A stretch of DNA of 64,000 nt from Nemania diffusa (Eukaryota; Ascomycota; Sordariomycetes; Xylariales; Xylariaceae): assembly GCA_038501195.1 (NCBI GenBank), contig JBBPUQ010000007.1, forward strand, positions 2,023,501 to 2,087,500, written 5' to 3'. Below the pieces are notes generated by a model. That model made no database searches and was not told the DNA's origin. It saw nothing but the letters and a program-made list of their open reading frames with translations. The translations under genes were made by a program, and so were the position numbers. Below, piece after piece: positions 33,362 to 45,377 of the stretch. Position 1 is the stretch's first letter, and each line of letters starts with the position of its first letter.

Positions 33362-36300
33362 ATGAAGGGGGCTCTGAAGAAGCTGTCATCGGTTTTAAAG
33401 CCTCGGGATAGAAAACAACGAGCTGAACAAGCATACGTTGATCAAGCTTTTACTGGCCAAGGCTATACCAATGTTCAGGACCAGGCTGCATCATTAGGTA
33501 GTGGGAGTCATAGCCATCAAATACAGGGCAAGACGTTCAAGGCTAGAAAGGAATCTGGGCTTGAAATTTCCGGGTCTGTTGCGCATGGAATATATGTCCT
33601 CTATGCGCCCACTGAACTATCCAATACAAATAACAGTCAGGTTGCCGAGTAAGCCTTCGTGCCCTTCAGCTGTTATATATGTGTGGATAGGTGTTGATCT
33701 TAAGTTGTTTTTAGTATTGTCGCTGTTCATGGACTGAATGGAAAAGCTTTCGATACATGGAGGCACGAGGAGAGCGGCATGCTTTGGCTGGAGGACTTTC
33801 TCCCAGAAGTCATCCCGCAAGCCCGGATCATGACCTTTGGATACAACTCTAGCTTACTGTTGAGTCAATCAAAAGGGCGAATTGAAGACTTCGCTCGACA
33901 GTTGTTAGACAAACTCTGGGAAATGAGGAATTCGCTTGAGGTGTGCCTTCTTGATTCATTCCTTAAGAGAACTTTGGAAAACTAAAAGATTTTTGAAGAC
34001 CAGAAATCGGCCCCTTATATTTGTAGCTCATAGTCTTGGCGGCATCGTAGTTAAGAAGGTTGGTAAATTCTGCACTCACTAACCTTGTCCCACTGTTCAA
34101 CAAACTAAATTTGCTAGGCGCTCATATTAGCGAATGAGGATAAACGTCTATATGGTGATATTCTCCTATCAACAATCGGGATTACGTTCATGGGGACCCC
34201 CCATAATGGGTCTGGGCTTGCAAATTGGGTATCATTTTTCACGAATGTGGTCAAGATATTTCCTGGGGTAAACGTCCTCAGAAGAGAATTGATCAAGGAC
34301 TTGGAATCGCAATCTCCTATCCTCAACGAGATTTCCAAATCATTTCTGCCTCGGTGTAACGACCTAGTAATAATGTCCTTTATCGAGACGGAGTCGGAGC
34401 CTCCACTAACAGTCCTAGTAAGTAGCACGATGCTTAATGGTGTCTTTGCCCTGACATCTTCCAGATTGTGCCCAAGGAATCGGCCACGCTAGGTTTACCT
34501 AATGAGAGGATATTTCTAGTCAACACGCACCACCGCAATATCTGCCGCTACCCTTCTGCCCAAGACCAGACGTATACTCTGGTTGCAGCATCAATTAAGT
34601 CAATTCTAGCTGGCGAAGGCAGAACCTTCTTAAGCAGTAGGAGTGGCCCTCACCGTCATGAATTCAGGTCCAAAATATTAATTCCGTGCTCTTTGTAGGT
34701 ACCAGTGCTTCGAACTCTGCCTCAGTTGTCGCCGACCCGATTTCGCAACTCTCCAAAGCACCAGCTTTAGAGCATCCGATTAATGAGGATGATGTAGATA
34801 CAGAGATAAGCGTGACATTGAATAGTGTACCCTATGAACCTGACATGTGTACTCTCCGTATCAGCGGATTGAAGCCGAGGATTTCGGCCACAGAATTGGG
34901 ATGGGACGAGTCTACGGCAGAAGTACAACTCCAAAGCGATGCTGAAATCAAGGATTTGCAAGCTCTCTTAAGAGAAAAGGCACCTGGTAAGCGCCATCAT
35001 ATCAAAAATTGATAGAGCCAAACAAGCAAGAAGGTTAGCTGACTGGAATTTTACACGCTAGACTTCGCCATTCCTAAGACCTTCAAATTTCGAGGTCGCT
35101 CTACTTCCATTTCAGACAGATGGCTCGACTGCTTCACTTCGCCCGTAAAGGTTACCAAAGGGAACCCTTGCTACAAGGAGTCTCTGGGCTATAAAATCAA
35201 TGCCAACCAGTCCATCGCGTCCTTCCTCAGCAGGGTATTTCCCGACCCTCTGTCTGCCAAGATCCGTAGATATCCGAAGTGGATGCAAGAAAAGACGGGT
35301 CTTTCCCATTCAGTTACTGTGGGAAGACGAGATCTCTCATCTCTCCAGATATCCTTCATGCGGACTGTGCGAGTACAGGAAGGGAAGACAAGTTATGATC
35401 AGCTGCCTCCACAGGGTTTCGGGACATTCCCCCTACTTAACACGCAGCCCTACTACGATCGGTTGCCGTCCCAAGCAGCATCCCAGGGGGGTTTATTCCT
35501 GCCCATGTATCCAAGCGAAGCTATGTATATCGCATTCGACAGCCAAATATCCGAAAAGTTTGCGGTGCGCCCGTTTATTGGAGGTGTGAATGGCATATCA
35601 GGAAAGCGACTCTCTTCAATGGAGAACGTCGAGTCAGCGGCGGTGCGAAATCAAGACTACATTGTCGCCTCCGAACAGGACCGACTGGACGGAGTCTCCG
35701 TCAGCCCTGGTATCGTGCAGCAATTCGTCGCGATGGAGATGAACCCAGCGTCAAAGGAGGAGGTAGCCACGCGCCACACTGACGCTAATCAAGGTCCTAC
35801 AAGTAATAAAATATCTGAAAGAACAAATAGGGGGGGTACATTTGAATGGCAAATGATTGGGAAAGACGAACTTGGTGGCATTCAACTGCAGATCATCCCC
35901 CAGTTCAGGCTCGGCCGCATGTTCGCAGGAAGCGTTAGGGATGCGTGCCCAAGAGAGCAGAACGGTATCCTTAAATCTTATCAGCCTGTACCTGATGACG
36001 CCTTGGTTTATGACGTACTGAAAACACCTGAACAGCTAGGACTCGGTGAAGGCGACTTCATCCACATTAGAGAGTTTGAGCCGGTGTCGGATGAAAACGG
36101 CTCGGAAATTAGTTATAGGATGGCTAACAGAAGGGTAGATCGTAGCAAAACGGTAGGGGATTTGGTGGCCGAATCTCAATCCACATCCGAAACTTTGGAG
36201 CTGGAGGCCATTCACCACCTATTCCAGTGGCATGTCACTGTGAGAAGCGCCAGCACTAACAAACAGCCAATTCTATTCAAAGTATGAGTCTCTTATCTCA

Positions 36301-38149
36301 ACTCTCCCTTCGGCTGTCTATGCTAGGGGTCCGCCAAGCAGCGATCCTAAGATTTCTTGATAGGTCGACCCGGATGACGACTTCAGCAACGTCCAGAAGG
36401 CCGCGCGCGATCTTTTTGAGATGTCCAATGGGAGCCTCTATGCCCCTGGACTTGTTCTGAACAATCCCGATATTCTATTTCCGATAAATAGCTTGAACGA
36501 CTACCTTTTCGCAACAAAGCCAGCAATGTCTGAAGGTGAGTTCCTTCAGTCGAGGAGCTCTGACCAACCCGGCCTGGGCAACAGCATAGCGCCCACTGCT
36601 GAAAGAATTGAGCTTGTTCTTGTGAGTATAGAGTATCGACAGCTCATTCCCGAACGATCTGTTTAAGAGGGTCGAAGAAATTTAGCACATTCCACTCATC
36701 TTCTAGGCTAACCTCCCTCTAACGTCGATAGGCGCCTGGAAACGACAAATGGAAGAACGTTTACCACCTGAGCTTCCTCAATGGCGCGGGCACGCGCTTT
36801 GGAAACATCGATAAACCGTTGTTGCTTGAGATTCCACATGAGGGTGAAATAGCCGATATTTACCGTTTGGTTGAGGAAACGACTGGCTCCTCCACAGAGG
36901 GATTCACCTTTGTGTCGCCAGGCAGCATTGTCATTGCTAATAGAAGCGTAATCTTCGAAGACACTCGGGCGCGCATTGAACTGGAGAGTTACGTGTCTCC
37001 CGTCCCCACCCTCGCTACTAGTGACGTCGTGTGCCTCTACGTTTCTTCGTTCACCGGATTGACTGGGGGGTTGCGAGTTTCACTTACGGATACGGTCGAA
37101 ACCGTCAAAACTCGGATTCAAGAAATAACTAGCATACCCGTCGACCAGCAAAGATCGATATTTTACCATGCAAAGCGGCTCGAGGACGGTAAGCTACAGT
37201 CGTACATCGAAGTGCTTCATATGAAAACAGAACGCTAAATCTGGCCCAGGACGAACACTGATGGACTATGGAATAAAATGGGTAGGCATCCCATCTGTAT
37301 TTACGCGAATGTGGCCTGTTAGGTACGAGACGAGCTAACTCTGCGAAATCTAATAGTCTGCCGTCTTGTACCTGGTTCTCCCGCTCCGCGGCTGGGGCAG
37401 TCCGATAACTAAGGTGAATCTCGCAGGAGCGATAATTAAGGTGAAGCTCGCAGGAACTATAGTGTTCATTGGTGATGCCCGAAATGTGAATGAGCTGAAG
37501 ATGATGTTATTCGAGAAGATCGGCATTTTCCCCCATCGCCAAGACCTGGGACTCCCTGACGGTATTAATACTTCGCTCGCATAATTTATCCCGTGCTCTT
37601 AGATTAACTAAGTCTGGTACAGATTTTGATCTCTGGGGGAAAGACTTAACTCTCGAGTTGCGCATCCTCCAGGAGCGTAAGCTCCTCGGGCTCGGTGCAG
37701 GTGGAAGCATCCAGCAGGAGATCCGCGCGGATACCTCCGACCCCATGATGTGGGACGTCGGCAGCTCCAAGATCCTGTATGTCCACATCGTCAACTCGCA
37801 TGACTTCGAGGACATCACGGGGGTCCCCCCGCCCGACACACCCGTCACCTGGAAGATGTACGAGGACCTACGACTCCCTTATGATCGGTTGTGGAAGCAG
37901 CAGCAAGGGCCCTCGCAGCCCTCGTCACTTAGATTAGATGGCAAAGGCATCAGTTCTGATGGCATGTTTGATCAGCTCGTAAGGCTAGAGGAGGAGGATG
38001 GCGAGGATGAAGAGACACAGAGTGACAACCCGTGGTCAGGAGGGTACTTTGAGGGTCCAGTGGACACGCGGAAGGTCCCAGAGTACCCCCTTCTTTTGTT
38101 GGAGACTGACCAGACAGTGCCATGGTTTAAAGCGGTAGGGAAGACTTGA
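33362..38149 (+). CDS. SERAC1/DUF676-type alpha/beta hydrolase fused to a ubiquitin-like C-terminal module (1343 aa, 12 exons)
   Basis: Exons: 33362-33648, 33715-33940, 33999-34058, 34118-34417, 34465-34636, 34699-34986, 35062-36281, 36364-36621, 36732-37188, 37250-37281, 37357-37561, 37623-38149. All phases agree; total 1343 aa. Residues 96-380 form a SERAC1-like serine hydrolase: DIVAVHGLNG (oxyanion, H101), nucleophile elbow VAHSLGGIVVKK (S183), FMGTPHNGSG, then HRNICRYPSAQD with the likely catalytic His. Residues about 570-930 match a conserved fungal module (YPSEAMYIAF, AVRPFIGGVNGISG, VSPGIVQQFVAM, ELGGIQLQIIP, GEGDFIHIREF). Residues 1037-1112 are ubiquitin-like (DTVETVKTRIQEI, PVDQQRSIF, RLEDGRTLMDYGI, LYLVLPLRGWG), ending in LRGW instead of LRGG. 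A weaker second copy may follow. The last 170 residues contain VHIVNSHDFEDITGVPPPDT. Function unknown; hydrolase heads of this type are common effector domains of fungal NLR proteins. Confidence 0.85.
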
Positions 38150-40910
38150 ATCATCAATATGCCACTACCGCTTCCAGCCCTGGTTACAAACATCCTATAA
38201 CAGGGGCCGAAGATGTAAGGTTATGTCGATGTGGCTTCCCCTTAATAGACAAGTCAACGGGGTGTTCGTTCAAGAGATTTTCCGGGACTCCCACCACTAA
38301 GGAAGGGCAGGGGCTTCATCTAGCAGGCGGCTCATTTGGTGTAGGTAAATGAGCGTGATGAATTTAATAGCTAAAGAATTAAGACTAAGAGAGTGACTAG
38401 ATACATAAGAAACACGAAGTTATATAGAAGGGGGAGAGGGAAGTCACGGACACTGGAGGGGTCCATGATCTATGTGATCTTCTCGAGATTACTGGAGGAC
38501 TAGGGGCTTGTCCTTCGCCGCTTTTAGCTAGAGATGGTTAGACAAGCAGCTGCGGAGGTGTCTTAACAATTCCTTGCTCAACCCCAAAACACTTTATTAA
38601 TCTACCGGATGGACTTGATCCTAGCGTCCCCCCAGGTCTCTTAGGGGCTAGATCTGCTCAAAAGGCCGTTACATAATTCGCTAGCCGGAGACAAGAACCC
38701 AAGCCTTCACATCCTCGTTCAGTGCTCCTGTGTAACCATGTTTCCTTATGGCGGAGTACCACTCCAGAACAATTCTCTGCTCTGCGTGAGGGCTTGTGGC
38801 TTTTTTTCATCAGTATAGCACAACAGGTACCACGAGACAAGTTACTCACGATAATATGGTACAATTCTTCCACTCTGTCGTAGCCGGGCACTTATCTCTG
38901 GAAAGGTGCGGGGCAGCCCATAGCCCAACTCGGAGTGAGCAGCTTGAGAAGCTTTCAAATAGGCGTCTGTGGTAGACAATTTGAGCAAAGTTATTTAGAT
39001 AAGTGCGAATAACGATCAAGTAGAGCTGTGTACCGAATATATTTGTGAACAAGTAGAATGTCTCTAATTCAACAAACTCAGAAGATGTCTATGGAAAAGG
39101 AACTGGACAAGATACTTGTAACGAACCTGCCTTACATCACCTGAGAGGTAAGGGCAGCAACGCCGGGGGTTCTCGATTTGCAGATAACAATAGGACAATC
39201 AACGGGTGTTCGTTAGGGAAGAGACAGAGAACACTCCTCCTTACTCCAGAGCATGCCATGCAGACCTTCGCAAGGCGTCCAATTTGGATAGCCGTCGTAT
39301 TCCAGCGACTCGAGGCGTGTGAGGATCTGGAGTTATTATACACTAGCGGAACTGGCCCGGAAGGATCGTTTCTAAATACAGGTTGTAGTAGCTCACATCT
39401 GCCCTCATCATTCATGCACAGACAGCCTTGGAGACAGAGAATAGGTTACTACGAAGCGCAGCAACCCTGTGCAATATCATGTTGACGCAAGGGCTAGATG
39501 TTACGGTGGTTATGCCAAGTCTGCGTTGACTAGGCCATATTCGATCTGTGGCGTGCGTATAGTCTACTTTCCTATAGCTTCGTAATTGCTGCTACATTGC
39601 CAATCACTTTAGGCCCATCTTCGAGCCGATGCAGTGCATCAAATTAAACATGCAAGAGGGCCGACATCTATGCCTGCTAATCTTGCCAATGTAAGCTGTC
39701 CAACTTGGGACAAGTTACGGGTGTTCATGCTTCCATGGTTTGAGATCTATCCCCACGCGCTGGATCTCGAAAAGGTAAGTTGGATCCGCTCGAATTTCGT
39801 AGTTGTCATCCTCTTCTAGGTCTAACAGGGGTGTAGCAACATAATCCAAGGCCAGGGTCAGCCGTTTGGTAGTCGAAACATGTTTAAGAACCTAGAGCAC
39901 CCGTACAGGAGTAGGCCCAGCCACGTCCCTAAGACTGTTAGTTATCTACCCTTTGCAGCTGGGCCAATACGATTTCTCGGCTGCCTCTCCCGATGTTCTA
40001 TGATCCTTGATAGTTTTGGTTGCCTTGTTACTAGCGCCCAGAGGGAAATTTTACCTAGACTATGAATAGGTAGATACATATTTAAACTAGAGGTAACCCT
40101 GAAGAAAGCATTGAGATTAGAAGAATGAATTATGCGAGTTTCGGGGTTTGTTTCGGAGAGCCGCCCTCAAACGCACACTACCTAGGTACCTATGTCATCC
40201 CCCCCATACTACGATCTAGCATCATGCTATTTAGAGGCTCGAAAGCATACTTAATAATAATAATCCTGCTATTTGTTACGTATAAGGACAGGAGTGAATT
40301 ATCACTACTAGATACATATACCTAAGGTTCTGCTTTGTTTACATTCTCTCATTATATATGCAATTAAGTGACACTAGAGTTGCGTTAGTAATTACATATA
40401 AAGAAGCATTTATGACACTATCAGATAGTGCATATAATGAGACTTACCCCTCCAACCTCCGGCCGGACATTACCTATCTGGGTTTTAATGTGATGCGGGG
40501 CATTAGATAGTAAGTACACGATAGATCACCGAAAGCGAAGCCGAATGAGAGGGTTGGTCATATAATAAGAGATAAAGCATACGCTTTAATGCTTACTACA
40601 GGGCGAGCAACTAGAATAAAGAAAAAGACGCGAACTTTTTATTTTATATGACTGTTTCTTATGCGTCGTCTTTTCGAATTTCAAACTTGCTACAGATTCT
40701 GTGGAAAGGTACAGAGTAGATAGAGTTCAAAATTCAGAGCACAGCGTCCAGGGAATCCACCTAGTACTAAGAATAGGTACCTGCTTTAGGCGCATACATC
40801 GCTATACCCCTACTTGCGACACAGCATACATACCACTTTTTCTACACTCATTCTAGACTACATTCTAGGTAGTTTCCTTAGACCTTCGGACTTCCTCGCT
40901 CCGCCTAAAG
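38150..40910. other. Long intergenic region with one orphan exon
   Basis: Apart from the exon-like frame at 39613-39774, no coding sequence is supported. A frame at 38146-38352 looks open but cannot be spliced in phase to the preceding gene. The part before 40911 is AT-rich and holds the promoter of the thioesterase. Confidence 0.45.
39613..39774 (+). other. Orphan exon-like open frame (54 codons)
   Basis: The frame is preceded by a good acceptor (tcactttag) and followed by a good donor (gtaagt). It is open through AHLRADAVHQIKHARG, GPTSMPANLANVSCPTWDKL and RVFMLPWFEIYPHALDLEK. The composition looks coding, but no family was recognised and no flanking exon could be joined. It may be the remnant of a decayed gene. 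Confidence 0.3.
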
Positions 40911-41846
40911 ATGCTAGAGAACCCCGCCCTCATCTACGAGGGCCCGGATACTCCCTGGCTTGACAAGCAGCCCGCCCCGCTGATCCTGCTACATGATGGT
41001 GGTGGTACTACTTTCAGCTACCACTGCCTGTATCCGATCGGCCGCACGATCTACGGCATCCAGAATTCCCGGCTTGACGAGGGCGGGTACTGGGAAAGCG
41101 GTATCTCTGGCATGGCTCGCCACTACATTGAGCTCATCGAGAAAGTGCTACCTGAAGGGGGGGATATCTTATTAGGGGGTGAGTTGCTCTCCGATACTTC
41201 AGGACAAGCTACTATCTATATAAGTATCCCTTGAGAGTATTGATACTTGAGGGGTTTGAATCTTCTAGATCAACACTTACTAATAGCATCTGAAGGCTGG
41301 TCGTTGGGAGGCCTGCTATCTCTCGAAGTGGCCTGGCAGCTAGCAAACCGGCCGGCCAACGCAAAACGCCCCAAGTTCACAGTCCTAGGTATGGTCTTCA
41401 TCGACAGCGTGTATACAAAGCGGCTATTCGAGATACGCAACATGCCAGACGCGACCGCGCAGCCCATCGTCAAATCGCGCGAGGAGCTCAAGGCAATGCC
41501 CCTGCGTGAGAAAGTCGACTTGAACATGACGCACGCCCGAATGATGATCGCCCGTTGGGAACTGCCCAATTGGAAAGGACGGGAGGCCGAAATACCTCCG
41601 ACTATTCTGCTGCGCGCGAAAGAATTGGTCCACGAGGACGGCCAGTCCTTGGTTGACTATGAGCGCGAGTTCCGTTTGCTTGGCTGGGATCTGTATCACG
41701 ACGCATGCTGGATCAAGGAGGTCGTCGATATCGATGGCCATCACTTTAATATTTTCGAGGACCAATACGTGAGTTCAATGCCGGGGATGTTTTGGGAAAA
41801 CGCCTGTCATATCGATGAATATCGTGCTAAGACCCATACAGCTTAA
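40911..41846 (+). CDS. Stand-alone thioesterase (alpha/beta hydrolase, PKS/NRPS type)
   Basis: Exons 40911-41178 and 41296-41846 join in phase to 272 aa. The N-terminus PLILLHDGGGTTFSYH is the oxyanion strand of fungal thioesterase domains. The nucleophile elbow GGWSLGG gives S92, rebuilt exactly across the intron. The acid is probably in VFIDSVY, and the His is in DIDGHHFNIFE (H238/H239). Such free-standing enzymes often release or edit products in secondary-metabolite clusters. The only likely partner nearby is the Zn(II)2Cys6 regulator 0.7 kb downstream on the same strand; no synthase is present in the window. Confidence 0.88.
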
Positions 41847-42558
41847 AGATATAACGATGAAGATTGCGGCTGCGGCCGATGATCTTGATAAGCAAGATTA
41901 GTAGAATGGTTAACACGAGCAAGCAACAATATGACGGTAGGTGGGCTTATACACAGCCCCTCCCAAACAGTTGTAAGTTACTCCAACGTACCTAAATTTT
42001 ACACTACAATAGCTAATAAAAGGCCCTTAGTAAGATTTAGGTTACTAGAGTGTTGCGAAGCATGACGAAGAGCTTGTATATAAGGGCCTCCCACCCGACT
42101 TGGTTTCCCTAATCAACATCAATACACTAGACTAGGTACCTCATGGCTACAATCTAGTCAATCTGGTGCACCTGTCTTATTACTATGTAGATAGTGTTAG
42201 TCAGCTTACGTGACGGCAATAGCGAGTATTTATCCTTCAATTTCCGCTCGTCAGCTGTGAGCGATTCCCTTCAGCTGGTACTCTATTGGACACTCTACTT
42301 CCCGCAACTGGTGCCAGCTGCATGAATCTGAGAAACAGTAATTCTGACAAATCGATCATGGAATGTCCAACGAGAACTTCAGCCATTCATGAAGAATGTC
42401 GCATGCAGCCCATCTTTAAACTATAAAAAAAAGGAACAATCGCTCATGTAGATGATGAATTTCTCATTAAATCTGGACTATACAACTCACCAACGTAATT
42501 CAATTCTGAAATACCAAGCTTGCCGATCTCTTCCGCGCTATCTAAATGAAGCATAAGT
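41847..42558. promoter_or_regulatory. Intergenic, promoter side of the Zn(II)2Cys6 gene
   Basis: No gene. Minus-strand frames at 42444-42960 are the antisense of the regulator's first two exons. Confidence 0.5.
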
Positions 42559-44382
42559 ATGGTTGGCATCCCACGATCTAAAGGGTGCAGGACTTGTAAG
42601 AGGAAGAAGATTAAGGTAAGGAACCTCAAACTGGGCATATGGCTCTCTTGACTTCCGGCTCATGAATTCCATCCCCTTTGGTAGTGTGATGAGCAAAAGC
42701 CGAGGTGTGGGCAATGTCGAAAGGGCGTAAGGGAATGTGAGGCATACGAGCAACCTACTATCTTTCGCCATTCTTCTGTCCGTGACTTCGCTGGCACTTC
42801 TCGTTCTCACGACCAGAAAGTCATCCGGGCTGAGGATCAGTCCGTACAGAATATTGCTAGGGTAAACGACCATGATGTCCAAAGTGACAGGGCTATGGTA
42901 CTGCAGCAAGCGCGGCAGCGCAAGAGATCGCATGCTTGCGCTATAGCGAGGCTCAAGCACGCCCAGTCCCAGCTTTCTAGAACAGTTCCTCTACTTCACA
43001 CGCCAAATTCTATGGTCTGGGCCGTACAGAGCATCACCGGGCAATTTCTAGAAGTCTGTCTCCCGCTTTCGGAAACCCAAGAGGCACCATTGGCCTGGTT
43101 GGGAGATATAAAAGAGATGGGGCAGGATATCGATGCGTTGCCGCTCGCCATGTCTGCGCTTGCTCTTGGCTGGGCTGGGCATGTCGACAACCAGCCACAC
43201 CTTGCTGACAAAGGGCTCCAGCTTTACAATGCTGCTGTTCGACAATTACGAGGTGATATGAATACTTACTCTCCTCTGCAATCACTTATTGTCACAGCCA
43301 TCTTCGTCGCGTTCGAGCTCTGTCAGTTTGGGAGTCAGGGCAATCCGGGATGGCTCACCCATATGCAAGGCATCGCTGCCTTCTTGCAAGCCCTTGGGCC
43401 GGAAAGGGTCTCTGCCGATCCATATCTAAAGATATACTCATTCTGTCGTGTGGTGTTTGTAAGTCCTAGTTGACACTTTTCCATAGGGTTGAGATAATAC
43501 ATATATCTAATAGCCTAGAAGATCCTGCAAGGACTCAACCGTCGGCGGTCGGTTTGTGCCAGCTCACCCATGTGGAAACATGGCCCGTTCCGAAACCGGA
43601 AAAAGAACGCATATCATCAATTCTATGACCTATCAGCGGAGGCGTGCGGGTTGTTAGGGTGTGCCGATGAGTTAACACAAACCGACGGCAAGTCTCGAGC
43701 CGACGAAGTCGAAACTGAGCAGCCAGCGCAGGTGCTTACTAACATCCTTGACCTTCTATCAAGACTCAAGAAATGGACGCAAGACTCTAATATCGCTGGG
43801 TTCAGCGGACCTTTTAGATTCCCGAACATCGACTTGGTCACTGATCACCAAATTGGCTGTGTTAGAGCCCACGGCTACCCAACAAGACCGGCATCGGATA
43901 GTAAATGGACTTCTGACACACTCTATTGGCAAATGCTGATGTATAACTACTGGACCTTGCGTCTTGATCTTTATATGACAATATTTGATAACCCGGTTCT
44001 CAGTTCAGAGTTTGAGAATTCTGCCGATTTCCGGGCATTGGTGGCGACAGAGTTAGAAGCCAGAGGCCCCGAAGCAGAGCGAACGCCCACAGCATTGATT
44101 TTCGAAGAATGCCGAAAACTAGCAAATACTATCGCTATCAACTTCACTAGCGAATGTTATAGTACTAGCCAAAGTTTTGGCTCGCTTATCACAGCCTACA
44201 CCCTCGAGACGGTAATTAGATGGTACGAACGCCACAGCAGAGGCGCTAGCCAGATGGACGTCGAGCTAGAACAACATTGCCGGGCGATCCTAGATGGAAT
44301 TAGGATTGAAGAGTCTAGAAACCCGTGCCCTTTTGAAGCTTCTGCATTACCGGATCAAGTCCTCGCGCTTCATTGGTGTTGA
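42559..44382 (+). CDS. Zn(II)2Cys6 transcription factor
   Basis: Exons 42559-42615, 42685-43458 and 43519-44382 join in phase to 564 aa. The binuclear zinc cluster is perfect only after splicing: C10, C13, C20, C27, C30, C37 (CX2CX6CX6CX2CX6C), with basic residues between C13 and C20. The first intron falls exactly between K19 and C20. The rest is the helical fungal-specific regulatory domain (about 150-520), with VWAVQSITGQFLE, ALALGWAGHVD, GWLTHMQGIAAFLQALGP and ITAYTLETVIRWYERH. It is probably a nuclear pathway regulator; its target may include the adjacent thioesterase. Confidence 0.92.
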
Positions 44383-45377
44383 GAGGCGCGACAATGTATT
44401 AGATCGCTATTCATGGTCTGAGTATTCGGCACTCATGCTCGATATTCGTGGATTACGTTGATAGAAGCCCCCAATTGGCGATGAGAATTTAGGCGATGTT
44501 ACTCTATTCTCGTGGTCTGGATGAGAAGGGCCTGGCGCTACATAATGTTATTCAATTCATCAGAACACCTAACGAGTCACGCTTGCGCCCTTCTGCGCCC
44601 GTTCTCAGGCGAGTCTAAACGAAAGCAAAGGCTTGCTACTAGCATATTAGGCCACTCGTGGTGACATTAGTGTAATAGCTATCTAGGTACATATATAATG
44701 TATTACTCTACCTTTTCACCATAGTCCTAATAAAGGTGTGTTAACGAAGGCTATGGATTAGTGCGATCGTTTTCACGCGGGTTTCTACGACTTCGCTCAA
44801 ACAATGAGGTCTATCGTGTTCAAATAATTGAACATAAGAAGTCGCCTCATATACTAAGTGGAAGACACCGTGGACGTAGAGAATGGATATGTTGTTCATG
44901 GGTTGACGAATTAGTCAGATGATTCTTTTTGTATTTGTTCCTAGAACCACCTAATTGCCTCCTTTACACTCGTGGGCTTCTTAGTCATAGCTCGTAGGAC
45001 ATTATTCCACCTAGAAGTGTAAACTGCTGCCTATCCTTCGGCGTAAAGGCGACTCACAAGATACTGAATTCATGTCGCCGAATTTGGTATTTACACTTTC
45101 TTCATGAAGGTGACATGACAGGCATAACTCTAGTATACTTAGAGTGTGTCATGAGGCTTAGTTCATCTTACCACTGTCCACAAATGCCACACTCGAAGGC
45201 TTCTATGTCAAACCCTATTCGCCCGGCTAGATAGCTATACAGGAGGCCTTGTTTATTCACTTCCTTCATTAAATAATAGTACTAGTGGTGATTGTTACTG
45301 TTTAACTATTTGTCCCTTTTCTACACCTAAAACACCTCTCTCATTTATCAGGTAGAAACTACAGGCACTATTAAGAT
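44383..45377. other. Intergenic, no gene seen
   Basis: About 1 kb without supported frames. The last 100 bases are a C/T- and A-rich leader to the next gene. Confidence 0.5.

Noticed and set aside
38135..38352. Extra last exon for the hydrolase/ubiquitin-like gene (acceptor at about 38206)
   Set aside because: Joining at gtaggg to the acceptor gives the wrong phase and stops after six codons. The frame ending at 38149 is simpler.
42538..42960. 140-codon minus-strand frame
   Set aside because: Antisense to exon 1, intron 1 and exon 2 of the Zn(II)2Cys6 gene, whose zinc cluster is read on the + strand.
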